This document shows positions 36,056 through 44,485 of a DNA stretch of 64,000 bases, piece after piece (within the stretch, counting starts at the first letter, position 1; each line of letters opens with the position of its first letter). The notes beneath the pieces are model-generated. The model was given only the letters and a program-made list of their open reading frames with translations. It searched no databases and had not been told where the DNA came from. This stretch comes from Salinarimonas sp. (GTDB lineage Bacteria; Pseudomonadota; Alphaproteobacteria; Rhizobiales; Beijerinckiaceae). The translations under genes were made by a program, and so were the position numbers. The DNA lies in contig JAFIEI010000001.1 of NCBI GenBank assembly GCA_020832565.1, forward strand, positions 124,001 through 188,000, written 5' to 3'.

Positions 36056-37018
36056 ATGCGCTCCGGGCCCCTGTCCTCGATAACGGAACGAGACCGCGTG
36101 CCCGAAAACCCAGCCAGTATCGACGAGACCCTCGCCCTGCTCAAGGGTGCCGGCTATGTCTCGGACCGTCCGCTCGCCACGGTGCTTTTCCTCGCGCTGC
36201 GCCTCAATCGCCCGCTCTTTCTCGAGGGCGAAGCCGGCGTCGGCAAGACCGAGATCGCCAAGGTCCTGTCGCAGGCGCTGGGCCGCAAGCTGATCCGGCT
36301 GCAATGCTACGAGGGGCTCGATGTCTCATCTGCCGTGTATGAATGGAACTATGCCGGCCAGATGATGGAAATCCGGCTCGCCGAGGCGACGGGGGAGGCC
36401 GATCGCGAGCGCCTCGAGGGCGACATCTTCTCCGAGCGCCATCTGATCAAGCGGGCGCTGCTGGAGGCACTCGAACCCCATACCGAGGGGCCGCCGGTCC
36501 TGCTGATCGACGAGCTCGACCGGACGGATGAGGCCTTCGAGGCCTTCCTGCTGGAGATCCTTTCCGATTTCCAGATCACCATCCCGGAATACGGCACCGT
36601 GCGGGCCGAGCACCCGCCAATCGTGATCATCACCTCCAACCGCACCCGCGAGATCCATGACGCGCTCAAGCGGCGCTGCCTGTATCACTGGGTCGATTAC
36701 CCGGATGCGGCGCGCGAGCTCGCCATCCTGCGTGCCAAGGTCCCGCAGGCGCCGGCGAAGCTCTCGAAGGAAATCGTCGCCTTCGTCCAGGCCATCCGCA
36801 AGGAGGAGCTGTTCAAGTCGCCCGGCGTCGCCGAGAGCCTCGACTGGGCCTCCGCGCTGGTGGAGCTCGACGCCGTCGCCCTCGACCCGCATCTGGTTTC
36901 CGACACGCTCGGCGTGCTCCTGAAATACCAGGACGATATCCAGAAGCTCCAGGGCTCGAAGGCGCAGGAAATGCTCGACCAGGTCAAGGCCCAGGCCGGA
37001 GGGCGCTCCGGGGGCTGA
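36056..37018 (+). CDS. MoxR-family AAA ATPase (CoxD-like)
   Basis: AAA+ ATPase of 320 residues with Walker A GEAGVGKTE at about residues 58-66, Walker B LLIDELDRTDE, and sensor motif ITSNRTREIHDALKRRC. MoxR/CoxD proteins work with a von Willebrand-type partner (CoxE) to mature metal centres; in CO dehydrogenase systems CoxD helps build the active site. Here the position directly after coxM supports that role, but no coxE follows, since the next gene is on the other strand. The start is uncertain: ATG at 36056 is used, while GTG at 36098 (VPENPASIDETLALL) fits the family's usual N-terminus better. Confidence 0.88.
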   Translation: MRSGPLSSITERDRVPENPASIDETLALLKGAGYVSDRPLATVLFLALRLNRPLFLEGEAGVGKTEIAKVLSQALGRKLIRLQCYEGLDVSSAVYEWNYAGQMMEIRLAEATGEADRERLEGDIFSERHLIKRALLEALEPHTEGPPVLLIDELDRTDEAFEAFLLEILSDFQITIPEYGTVRAEHPPIVIITSNRTREIHDALKRRCLYHWVDYPDAARELAILRAKVPQAPAKLSKEIVAFVQAIRKEELFKSPGVAESLDWASALVELDAVALDPHLVSDTLGVLLKYQDDIQKLQGSKAQEMLDQVKAQAGGRSGG

Positions 37019-37024
37019 GGCGCG

Positions 37025-37669
37025 CTACGATTCCTGCAGGAACGGATTGCTCGCGCGCTCGTCGCCGATATTGCTGGTCGGGCCATGCCCGCAGATGAAG
37101 CCGACATCGTCACCGAGCACGAGCAGCTTGGTGCGGATCGAATTGATCAGCGTATCCGCATCTCCGCCCGGCAGGTCGGTGCGGCCGACCGAGCCGCGAA
37201 ACAGCACGTCGCCCACGAGCGCGAAACGCTGGTCCTTCTGGAAGAAGACGAGGCTGCCGGGGGAGTGGCCAGGGCAATGCAGGATCTCGAACGGGATGCC
37301 GGCAATGTCGAATTCGTCGCCTTCGTCCAGCCAGCGATCGGGGGTAAAGGTCTCGACCGTGCCCAGCCCGTATTGCTCGGCGGTCTCGGGAAGCTTCGCG
37401 ATCAGCGGCTCATCGGCGCGATGCGGGCCCTCGACCGGGACGCCCAGCACGTTCTTCAGCTCGGCGACGCCGCCGATATGATCGAAATGACCATGGGTGA
37501 CCACGATCTTCTCAATCGTCAGGCCGAGTTCCTCGATACCGGACCTGATTCGCCCGACATCCCCGCCGGGATCGACGACGGCCCCGACCTTGGTCTCGTC
37601 GTCCCAGATGAGCGTGCAGTTCTGTTCGAAATGCGTGACGGGAATGATGGCGGCTTTCAGACTCGGCAT
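37025..37669 (-). CDS. Metallo-beta-lactamase-fold hydrolase
   Basis: 214-residue glyoxalase II-like hydrolase. Metal ligands are in THGHFDHIGG (His59, His61, Asp63, His64), followed by a histidine in LHCPGHSPGS, an aspartate in LVGDVLF and a final histidine in FICGHGP. It belongs to the short group often annotated as hydroxyacylglutathione hydrolase-like; the natural substrate is unknown. The start is ATG at 37669 (MPSLKAAIIPV), with residues before it not family-like. It converges with the MoxR gene, with only six bases between the stops, and shows no obvious link to it. Confidence 0.9.
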   Translation of the reverse strand: MPSLKAAIIPVTHFEQNCTLIWDDETKVGAVVDPGGDVGRIRSGIEELGLTIEKIVVTHGHFDHIGGVAELKNVLGVPVEGPHRADEPLIAKLPETAEQYGLGTVETFTPDRWLDEGDEFDIAGIPFEILHCPGHSPGSLVFFQKDQRFALVGDVLFRGSVGRTDLPGGDADTLINSIRTKLLVLGDDVGFICGHGPTSNIGDERASNPFLQES

Positions 37670-37873
37670 GTGCGGCTCCCTGCGCATTGACCATGTGGCG
37701 TTCCGGGGCATTTGATGCGTGCAGGGTGCATGTCCGGGGCGACGGGATCAAGGGCGCAATCGACGCCATCCGTGCGGGCCGTTTGCCCGAGATCAAGGCA
37801 TTGCACCGCGCTGCATGACAAGAAGAAGCAGACCAGGGTGGCCAATGCCACGCGTATCAGGAGGAACACGTTC

Positions 37874-38266
37874 ATGTCCGTCCCGCATCACTTCAAGCGT
37901 ATCACGCTGCACCTCGCGCGCACGAAGGAGCATCCGACCGGCTCGCATGAGCACGGCTACGATATCGTGGCGCCGCTGGATGCCGATGGCCATATCGATG
38001 TCGAGGAATGGCGCAAGCACAAGGACCTCTGTCATGTTCACCGATTCTGGGGGCGCGAGGAGGATCACGGGTTCCTGCGGCATCGCCCCGGCGGCGCGGG
38101 TGGCGCGACCTGGGTGATCGACTATGACGAGGCGCGCGACGACGACGACGAACCCGCCTATCGGCTGGGCGATCATGTCATGCAGGTCGGGGAGTATCTC
38201 TCGATCCGCGACGATGAGGGCGACATGCAGACCTTCCAGATCGTAGCGGTCGAGAACGCCGGCTGA
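37874..38266 (+). CDS. Hypothetical protein, 130 residues
   Basis: Soluble protein starting MSVPHHFKRITLHLARTKEH. It is histidine- and aspartate-rich, with a very acidic middle (DEARDDDDEP) and ends in FQIVAVENAG, which suggests a small beta-rich fold. The start is well supported by AGGAGG eight bases upstream of ATG at 37874. I recognise no named domain. A strong terminator 48 bases after the stop shows it to be a single-gene transcript. The abundance of histidines near the N-terminus could mean metal binding, but no fixed motif is visible. Confidence 0.75.
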   Translation: MSVPHHFKRITLHLARTKEHPTGSHEHGYDIVAPLDADGHIDVEEWRKHKDLCHVHRFWGREEDHGFLRHRPGGAGGATWVIDYDEARDDDDEPAYRLGDHVMQVGEYLSIRDDEGDMQTFQIVAVENAG

Positions 38267-38313
38267 TCCAAAGGCGATTATCGCCGCTATTACAACCGTG
38301 TTCACAATCGGTG

Positions 38314-38349
38314 CGCGGCGTTCCCGGAGCTGGGAGCGCCGCGTTTTTT
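38314..38349 (+). terminator. Rho-independent terminator
   Basis: CGCGGCGTTCCC (38314-38325) pairs with GGGAGCGCCGCG (38332-38343), with one G-T pair, around a six-base loop, followed by TTTTTT (38344-38349). It ends the 130-residue hypothetical gene. Confidence 0.88.
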
Positions 38350-38792
38350 CGAACAAAGAACAAACAAAATCCCGCTACGGTTGTAGAGAATAGAAATACA
38401 CTTATTGGAAGAGCAATCCCCAATAGGAGCATGGATAACGTCTTATACTACCTATGATATAATATACGAAAATCATGTATCCGGCAGTTGAAATTAGAAA
38501 GCGATGCGGGCAAAGTGTCCCGGATGCACCTCAGGCGTGTCGGACGAAATGCACGTCAAACGTCACGGTTTCGGCTTGTTCCTGTATGGTTGTATTATCG
38601 TTTGTTTCTGACATAGATGTTTCGGCAATCAAAAAGGGAACTCCGGGGCGCTGTGATGTTCGTGTTTTCATCTCTGCTCAAAGGGAACCCAATTCGCCCG
38701 CTACGCGTATGGGTTGCGGCGCGATGCCGGGATTGTGGTTGCATCTGTGTCGGTTGCCGTGTCGGCGGTACCTGATCTGGAGAACGAGAGGC
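38350..38792. other. AT-rich region upstream of the XRE regulator
   Basis: About 440 bases. The part 38350-38480 is AT-rich, with a TATAAT box at 38458-38463, but no good -35 element lies 17 bases before it. A partial inverted repeat with ATTGG and CCAAT arms lies near 38404-38424. The region probably holds the promoter of the XRE gene. The frame of that gene is open back to 38475 but those codons are not protein-like. Confidence 0.45.
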
Positions 38793-39212
38793 ATGTTACA
38801 AAACAAGAAATCGCCGAACGAGATCGATTTCGAAATCGGTCGGCGCATCAAGAGCCGGCGTAACGCCTTGGGGCTGAACCAGCAGCATCTGGCCCAGAGG
38901 ATTGGTGTGTCCTACCAGCAGGTCCAGAAATACGAGAACGGTACTGATCGTGTCGGTGCGGCGCGCCTCCTCCAGATAGCGCAGGCGTTGGATGTGCCGA
39001 TCGACTTCTTCTACCGCGTAGGCGACGGTGATGACCCCGAACACGGGGATGAGAGGTCGATCGAGGACTTCCAGATCCAGCGCGCGCTCGCGCAGGAAGA
39101 AGGACGGGAACTCATTTTGCTCTTCGCAAGCATTAAGGGGGCGAGTTTTCGTACGAACCTCCTCGATATCGCGAAGGCTCTGGCCGAATCCGACAAAGGG
39201 AAGCGTCCTTGA
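38793..39212 (+). CDS. XRE-family transcriptional regulator (PraR-like)
   Basis: 139-residue regulator. A helix-turn-helix of the XRE type lies at about residues 14-68: IGRRIKSRRNALGLNQQHLA then GVSYQQVQKYENGTDRVGA. This reading is very close to the PraR/SinR-like regulators of Hyphomicrobiales, which act on quorum sensing, biofilm or surface attachment genes. The C-terminal half is predicted helical (IQRALAQEEGRELILLFAS), suitable for dimerisation. ATG at 38793 follows a GAGAGG-like site. It lies 450 bases from the end of the exopolysaccharide operon, so control of that locus is possible but not shown. Confidence 0.87.
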   Translation: MLQNKKSPNEIDFEIGRRIKSRRNALGLNQQHLAQRIGVSYQQVQKYENGTDRVGAARLLQIAQALDVPIDFFYRVGDGDDPEHGDERSIEDFQIQRALAQEEGRELILLFASIKGASFRTNLLDIAKALAESDKGKRP

Positions 39213-39328
39213 GTTCGACTATCTATAATTGTTTATTGGTATGCTCGCCAATCTCTGTCTTGCAAGCTTGAAATCAAGGATGTATCTTTAGATTGCGCCT
39301 GTGGGGGCGTTACATCGAGAGCACCTTC

Positions 39329-39371
39329 AACCCGCCAATCCGATATCAATCGGTTAGGCGGGTTTTTTTAT
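39329..39371 (+). terminator. Rho-independent terminator after the XRE regulator
   Basis: AACCCGCC (39329-39336) pairs with GGCGGGTT (39357-39364). Inside it CCGAT (39340-39344) pairs with ATCGG (39349-39353). A T run follows (39363-39369). The next gene on the other strand ends at 39667; the 295 bases between hold no recognised feature. Confidence 0.85.
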
Positions 39372-39666
39372 GTCTTCTGGAAATAATAAATGCATTTAAT
39401 TTCAGTTATTTAGATGTTTAACTTCGCTCTCGGAGAGCGCCCGCCCGCCCGCACGAGACTCGCCAGCGCTGGATGGAGGTTGGGATGTGGGCGAACGGGG
39501 TTGCGAATCAGTATCGCCGTTAAGTTGTGATTTCCATCGCGACGAACGCCTTCAGCAGCAAAAATGGCCGACCGATCGACCTTTTTGATCACGAATGCGT
39601 GATCAGGCCGACCCTGCCCGCAATGCCCGATCGCGCGGCCTGAGTGCGGCGGATCAATGGGCAGAT

Positions 39667-40923
39667 TCAGGCGGTCGATGCGGGTTGCGAAGCGGGCGAC
39701 CGGCGGTGGTGCGGGCGCCGTGCGCAGCGGTCGAACAGGCCCCAGGTCAAGCCCAGCAGCAGGTAGAAGTGCCGCCAGTGATCCGTGTCGATGGTCATGC
39801 CCTGGAGGATCTGGACGAAAAGGACCGACCACACCGCGATCGCGAAGGCCTGCATATCAGACGGCGTCGCGATCAGGCGCCAGCCGACGAAAATCGTCGC
39901 GCCGATGAGCAGGAGATATGAAAGCCCGCCCAGCCAGCCGTAAGCGGCAAAGGCGTTGAGATAGACATTGTGCGGATCCTCGAACCAGTCGCGCCGGAAT
40001 TGCATCGGCCCATAGCCGTTCGGGCGATCAAGCAGCTCCGGAATAGCGCGTCCGATGCGCCCGAACCGCCCTGTTGCGCCGACATCGTAATGCTGGACGA
40101 CGGCGGCGCGGAGCTCGAACATGCTCCGCAGCTCCTCGATCGATAGCGCCACGGCGAGCGCGACCAGGGCGCCGATGATGCCGGTGATGGCCAGTACGGT
40201 GATTCGCAGGCGTTGCTGCGGGCCTGCCACGAACATGAATGTCAGCAGCGTCATCAGCGCCATCGACAGGATCATGTGACCCCAGGCGCCGCGCGAAAAC
40301 GAGAGAAAGACACCGCCGAAAACGATGATCGCCATTGGTACGAGGTAGCGCAACCGCAGGCGCCCCGAGAGCAGGACGGCCTGTGCGAGCAGGACGAGCG
40401 GCAGGATCACGAAGGTGCCGAGCACGTTCGGATCCTTGAAGGTGCCTGAGGCGCGATCATGCAGGGTGAAGATCGCGCCCAACCCGGCAATGTCGAAGTA
40501 ACCAAGGATGCCTGCGATGGAGGCGATCGTCGCGCCGCTGACGAGGCCCCAGGTCAGCGCATGCATCCGCCATTGCGCGTCTTCCTGGACGAGGGCGGCG
40601 AAGAAAGCCGCCGTCACCGCCAGATAAAACGAAACGCCGATGAAGCGGACAGCGTCGCCGTCATCGAGGAACGGAATCAGCGAGAACAATCCCCCGATAT
40701 TGTAGAGCATCAGCAGAACGATCATCACGAGGCCGCCGGCGCCGAGGCGCAGGCCGCTCACCATGAAGACGAAGAGCGCGAGGAAGAACGCGAACTCGTA
40801 AGGCGATGGCTCGATCAGCACCACCCCGCCGCCGCAGGTGAAGACGAACAGCGTCCACCATTGCGTGCCGCGGGAAAAGCCCGCAGCAGCCGGTGTCGCC
40901 CTCGTTGTGCCGACTGCGCTCAA
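39667..40923 (-). CDS. O-antigen ligase/polymerase-like membrane protein
   Basis: 418-residue protein with about 11 hydrophobic helices and the loop DPHNVYLNAFAAYGWLG, a mark of the Wzy_C/O-antigen ligase superfamily. An arginine-rich periplasmic loop (FGRIGRAIPELLDRPNGYG) precedes it. In this setting it is most likely the exopolysaccharide polymerase that joins lipid-linked repeat units in the periplasm. TTG at 40923 overlaps the stop of the sugar transferase gene as TTGA, so translation is coupled. It is the last gene of the minus-strand operon. Confidence 0.88.
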   Translation of the reverse strand: MSAVGTTRATPAAAGFSRGTQWWTLFVFTCGGGVVLIEPSPYEFAFFLALFVFMVSGLRLGAGGLVMIVLLMLYNIGGLFSLIPFLDDGDAVRFIGVSFYLAVTAAFFAALVQEDAQWRMHALTWGLVSGATIASIAGILGYFDIAGLGAIFTLHDRASGTFKDPNVLGTFVILPLVLLAQAVLLSGRLRLRYLVPMAIIVFGGVFLSFSRGAWGHMILSMALMTLLTFMFVAGPQQRLRITVLAITGIIGALVALAVALSIEELRSMFELRAAVVQHYDVGATGRFGRIGRAIPELLDRPNGYGPMQFRRDWFEDPHNVYLNAFAAYGWLGGLSYLLLIGATIFVGWRLIATPSDMQAFAIAVWSVLFVQILQGMTIDTDHWRHFYLLLGLTWGLFDRCARRPHHRRSPASQPASTA

Positions 40924-42461
40924 TAGGCGTTCTCCGTCTTGAGCAGAGCAAAGGGCGTCATCGCCAGGATCTGCAGATCGAACAGCACCGACCAGTTTTC
41001 GATATAGTAGAGATCGTGTTCGACGCGCCGCTGGATCTTCTCCTGCGTGTCGGTCTCGCCGCGCCAGCCGTTGATCTGCGCCCAGCCGGTAATGCCGGGC
41101 TTGACCTTGTGGCGGGCGAAGTAGCCGTCGACGACCTGATCATAAAGCTCGTTCGCCGCTTTCGCCTGCAGGGCGTGCGGGCGCGGGCCTACGAGCGAGA
41201 GGTTGCCCTTGAAGACGACGTTGAAGAGTTGGGGCAGCTCGTCGAGTGAGGTCTTGCGAATGAAGCGCCCCACGCGGGTCACGCGCGGATCGCCCTTCGT
41301 CACCAGTTTCGCTGCAGCCGCATCACCTTGATCGACATACATGGAGCGAAACTTGAACACCTCGATCAACTCGTTGTTGAAGCCGTAGCGCTTCTGGCGA
41401 AACAGGACCGGGCCGCGCGAATCGAGCTTCACGGCAAGTGCGACAGCCGCCATGACCGGTGCCAGCAAGATCAGGATCGAGGTACCGACGAGCTTGTCGA
41501 AAAGCCATTTGACCACGAGATCCCAGTCGGCGATCGGGCGGTCGAAAACATCGAGGACGGGCACGTTGCCGATATAGGAATAGGCTCGCGGACGCAGGCG
41601 CAGCTTGCTCGCATGGGCCGCGAGACGGATGTCGATCGGCAGAACCCAGAGCTTGGAGAGCATCTGCAGAATGCGCCCCTCGGCCGCGATGGGTACTGTG
41701 AAGATCACCAGATCGAGTTGCGTGTTGCGCGCGTAATCCACGAGGTCGGTGACGGTACCGAGCGTCGGATAGCCCGCGACCAGATCGGGCGTGCGGTCGT
41801 CATTGCGGTCGTCGAAGACACCGACGATCCGGATTCCGTTGTCGCCCTGGGCATCCAGTGCCTGGATCATCTCTACCGCAGCCGGGCCGGCGCCGACGAT
41901 CGCTGTGCGCCGGTCGAACCGCCCCGCGCGGGTCATGCGCCCCACGATTCCCGACAGCGCAAGCCGCTCGACGGTCAGCGCAACGGCGCCGGTGAAGAAC
42001 CAGCCGACGAGCCAGACGCGGGAATATTCGTCACCCGCTTTCAGCAGGAAGATCGTGGTGAATCCCACGAGGAACACCACCGTCCAGGTCGCCAGCAGGC
42101 GAAGCCCTTCCCGGAAGAATGTGCGGAACGCCTGGATCGAATAGACGCGCGCCATCTCGAAGCAGGCGAGTGTGGCGAGCGAAAGCCCCGCGATCATGGC
42201 CAGCGAGAAAGCGTTGAAGGTGCTGCCGAGATAGATCAGGTGCAGCCCGATGCCGAGGCCCGCGACCAGCGCCAGCTCCACGACTCGTACCGTACCCGTC
42301 AGGACCTTGGCCGAGAACGCGCCGGACAGGGGCAACCCCGCCGTAGCCTCCGCCGGCGGGCGTCGAGTTCGCGCGTCGCGCTCGCTCCCGCTCTGCCGTG
42401 CCGTGCCATCCACGCTGGCCGACGCGGCTGCCTGCATCAGGTCTCTGATATCGATACTCAT
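40920..42461 (-). CDS. Undecaprenyl-phosphate sugar phosphotransferase (WcaJ-type)
   Basis: 513-residue initiating enzyme that attaches the first sugar phosphate to undecaprenyl phosphate. It has four N-terminal helices (about residues 50-150), a Rossmann-like CoA-binding region ([16 protein letters not shown]), another helix near 310-340, and the catalytic sugar-transferase domain: [41 protein letters not shown] and [14 protein letters not shown]. The overall build is that of WcaJ/PssY glucose-type enzymes; the donor sugar is inferred as UDP-glucose. The start ATG is at 42461, 83 bases after the GT4 gene. Confidence 0.94.
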   Translation of the reverse strand: MSIDIRDLMQAAASASVDGTARQSGSERDARTRRPPAEATAGLPLSGAFSAKVLTGTVRVVELALVAGLGIGLHLIYLGSTFNAFSLAMIAGLSLATLACFEMARVYSIQAFRTFFREGLRLLATWTVVFLVGFTTIFLLKAGDEYSRVWLVGWFFTGAVALTVERLALSGIVGRMTRAGRFDRRTAIVGAGPAAVEMIQALDAQGDNGIRIVGVFDDRNDDRTPDLVAGYPTLGTVTDLVDYARNTQLDLVIFTVPIAAEGRILQMLSKLWVLPIDIRLAAHASKLRLRPRAYSYIGNVPVLDVFDRPIADWDLVVKWLFDKLVGTSILILLAPVMAAVALAVKLDSRGPVLFRQKRYGFNNELIEVFKFRSMYVDQGDAAAAKLVTKGDPRVTRVGRFIRKTSLDELPQLFNVVFKGNLSLVGPRPHALQAKAANELYDQVVDGYFARHKVKPGITGWAQINGWRGETDTQEKIQRRVEHDLYYIENWSVLFDLQILAMTPFALLKTENAY

Positions 42462-42544
42462 GTGACGCGCCCGTGATGTTGCTAACCTTGGTCAATCCCT
42501 GCGAATTGACGCGATCACGTTAACAGCGTGGGGTGAGGGAAGGC

Positions 42545-43750
42545 TTAACGCGATTGCATGGCAAGGGCTTTCCGCTCCCGTCCCTTTGCGTAACCGGCAA
42601 GTACTGCATCGGTCATGGAGCCGATGGAGAAGTTCGTTTCGAGGAAGGCGCGTATCGCCGCGTTCCGTGCCCTCGTCGCTGCGGAATCCTCGGTCAGGTG
42701 GCGCAGGATCGCCTGGGCGAGTGCGCCGACATCGCGCGGGTCGATGAGATCGTCTGCGCAGGGTGCCAGGATCTCGGGGATGCCGCCGACATTGGTGGCG
42801 ATAAGCGACATGCCCGCAGCGGCAGCTTCGAGCACGACATAGGGAAGCGATTCCGCATGCGAGGGCATCACCATCGCATGCGCACGCGCCAGCACCGAGC
42901 GGATCGGCTGGGCATCCTCGAAGGTGACCTCGTCGGCGAGGCCGTATTCCCGGGCGCGTTGTATCAGGAGATCACGATCAGGCCCTGAGCCGACAGCAAG
43001 CAGGCGCGGCGCCTTGCCGCGTTTCTCACGGATCAGGCGCATCGCCTGCAGCAGCGTATCCACGCCCTTGGCAAGCAGCATCTCCCCGATGAAGACGAGA
43101 TCGAAAGACGCTTCCGAGGTATCGACCGGTTCGAATTCAGCGGGATACAGCCCGTTATGCACGATCATGGCCGGACGATCCGTCGCACCGACATAGCGAT
43201 CGAAGCAGCCGGCGACATACCGGCTTTCGAAGAGGAATACATCCGTCCGGCGCGACAGCCAGCGCTCCGCCGCCATGAACAGATGATGACGGGGATTGCC
43301 GGGCCCGAAATGGAAGCTGCCGCCGTGCGGTGTATAGGCGCGCACGGCGTGCGGTGCGTAGCGGCGCGGGAGGGCGCGGGCATAGAGGCCACCCTTGGAG
43401 CCGTGCCCGTGCAGGATATCTGCGTCGATCTCGCGCTGCAGCCCCGCGAGCGCGCGCATGGCCGAGAAATCGCGCGGGGAGGGGTTGCGCGCCATCGGGA
43501 CACGGGTGATCCCCAGGCTCAGGGCGGGGCGCGCCCGCTCGATCATGTCGTGGGTGCGGGCATTGTCCTTCGAGGAATCGAAGAACAGCCCGACGGCATG
43601 GCCACGTGCGGCTTGCTCGCATGCGAGATCGAGGACATGGCGGAACAGGCCGCCTATCGGGGCACGGAACACATGCAGGATGCGCTGCGTTACGAGCGGC
43701 CCGCCTGCACTCGCGGGCTGCGCTTCTGCGGTCGTCTCGGTTGTTGCCAT
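42545..43750 (-). CDS. Glycosyltransferase family 4
   Basis: 401-residue GT-B enzyme. The N-terminal half begins RILHVFRAPIGGLFRHVLDLA, typical of GT4. The C-terminal half has the donor-site pattern: FIGEMLLAKGVDTLLQAM, AVGSGPDRDLL, PSHAESLPYVVLEAAAAG and ATNVGGIPEI. It adds a sugar to the lipid-linked repeat unit in the cytoplasm; donor and acceptor are unknown. It is the only dedicated chain-extending glycosyltransferase in the locus. ATG at 43750 overlaps the stop of the export-lipoprotein gene by one base (TGATG), a sign of coupled translation. Confidence 0.92.
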   Translation of the reverse strand: MATTETTAEAQPASAGGPLVTQRILHVFRAPIGGLFRHVLDLACEQAARGHAVGLFFDSSKDNARTHDMIERARPALSLGITRVPMARNPSPRDFSAMRALAGLQREIDADILHGHGSKGGLYARALPRRYAPHAVRAYTPHGGSFHFGPGNPRHHLFMAAERWLSRRTDVFLFESRYVAGCFDRYVGATDRPAMIVHNGLYPAEFEPVDTSEASFDLVFIGEMLLAKGVDTLLQAMRLIREKRGKAPRLLAVGSGPDRDLLIQRAREYGLADEVTFEDAQPIRSVLARAHAMVMPSHAESLPYVVLEAAAAGMSLIATNVGGIPEILAPCADDLIDPRDVGALAQAILRHLTEDSAATRARNAAIRAFLETNFSIGSMTDAVLAGYAKGRERKALAMQSR

Positions 43751-44307
43751 CAGAACCAGCGCTCGCGCACGATAACGGTATCGCCGGGGCGCAGCGGGTA
43801 ATCGATTGGCGCGTTGAACCGTTCGGTTTCGTCGCCGACCTTGCGCGACAGCGTCGCATAGCTGCGCACCGCACGCGGCGTGAAGCCCCCGCCGATCGCA
43901 ACCGCCGTCTCGACGGTCATTCCTGCGACATAGTCATACTGCCCGCCACGCGCGACTTCGCCCATGATGTAGAAGGGACGGTAGGTATCGATTTCTACCG
44001 TGACGCGCGGCTCGCGCAGGAAGCCGCCGGCAAGCCTCGCCGTGACGCGCTCGGCTGCTTCCTTGGTCGTCAGCCCCTCGACCTCGACGGATCCGATCAG
44101 CGGCACCGTGATCGCTCCGCTCCCGTCGACGGTGTAGAGATTGGACAGATCATCCTGCCCGAACACGATCAGCCGCACCCGGTCGTCAGTCGCGAGGCGA
44201 TAGTCGCGCGCCGAGAATGTCTCCTCGGTGCGTCGCGCCGTCAGCGCTGCACAACCGGGGAGTGCGGCTGCCGTCAGCAGGAGGGCGAGTGTCATGCGCC
44301 TGTTCAT
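43750..44307 (-). CDS. Polysaccharide export lipoprotein (Wza/OPX family)
   Basis: 185-residue outer-membrane export protein with lipobox LPGC and lipidated Cys19. The Poly_export domain (RLATDDRVRLIVFGQDDLSN, ITVPLIGSVEVEGLT) is followed by one SLBB-type segment (PFYIMGEVARGGQYDYVAG). It is shorter than Wza and lacks the extra C-terminal domain that forms the outer-membrane barrel, so another protein may provide the pore. It is the first gene of the minus-strand operon. The 178 bases between it and the divergent co-polymerase gene must hold promoters for both sides. Confidence 0.92.
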   Translation of the reverse strand: MNRRMTLALLLTAAALPGCAALTARRTEETFSARDYRLATDDRVRLIVFGQDDLSNLYTVDGSGAITVPLIGSVEVEGLTTKEAAERVTARLAGGFLREPRVTVEIDTYRPFYIMGEVARGGQYDYVAGMTVETAVAIGGGFTPRAVRSYATLSRKVGDETERFNAPIDYPLRPGDTVIVRERWF

Positions 44308-44485
44308 CGGGGTTTAGACCATTCGGCTCGGGTGGACCTGCCGGGAAAGTAAAGTGACAGGGTTAACAGAACCTTGCGGTGCGTATCGAAGTGACAACAC
44401 AGAGCCTTCGGGTTGTTTTTCTTAACTAACCGGAAACCCTGTCTGTTCATGCTGTGCGCGAATTCGGCCTGAGGCGGAAGCGAGT

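Noticed and set aside
37025-37669. Metallo-hydrolase as a member of the CO dehydrogenase operon
   Set aside because: It lies on the opposite strand and has the generic glyoxalase II-like motif, so a functional link is not supported.
39372-39666. Small minus-strand gene after the polymerase
   Set aside because: The frame covering this stretch begins inside the polymerase gene in another phase and has shadow-like composition.
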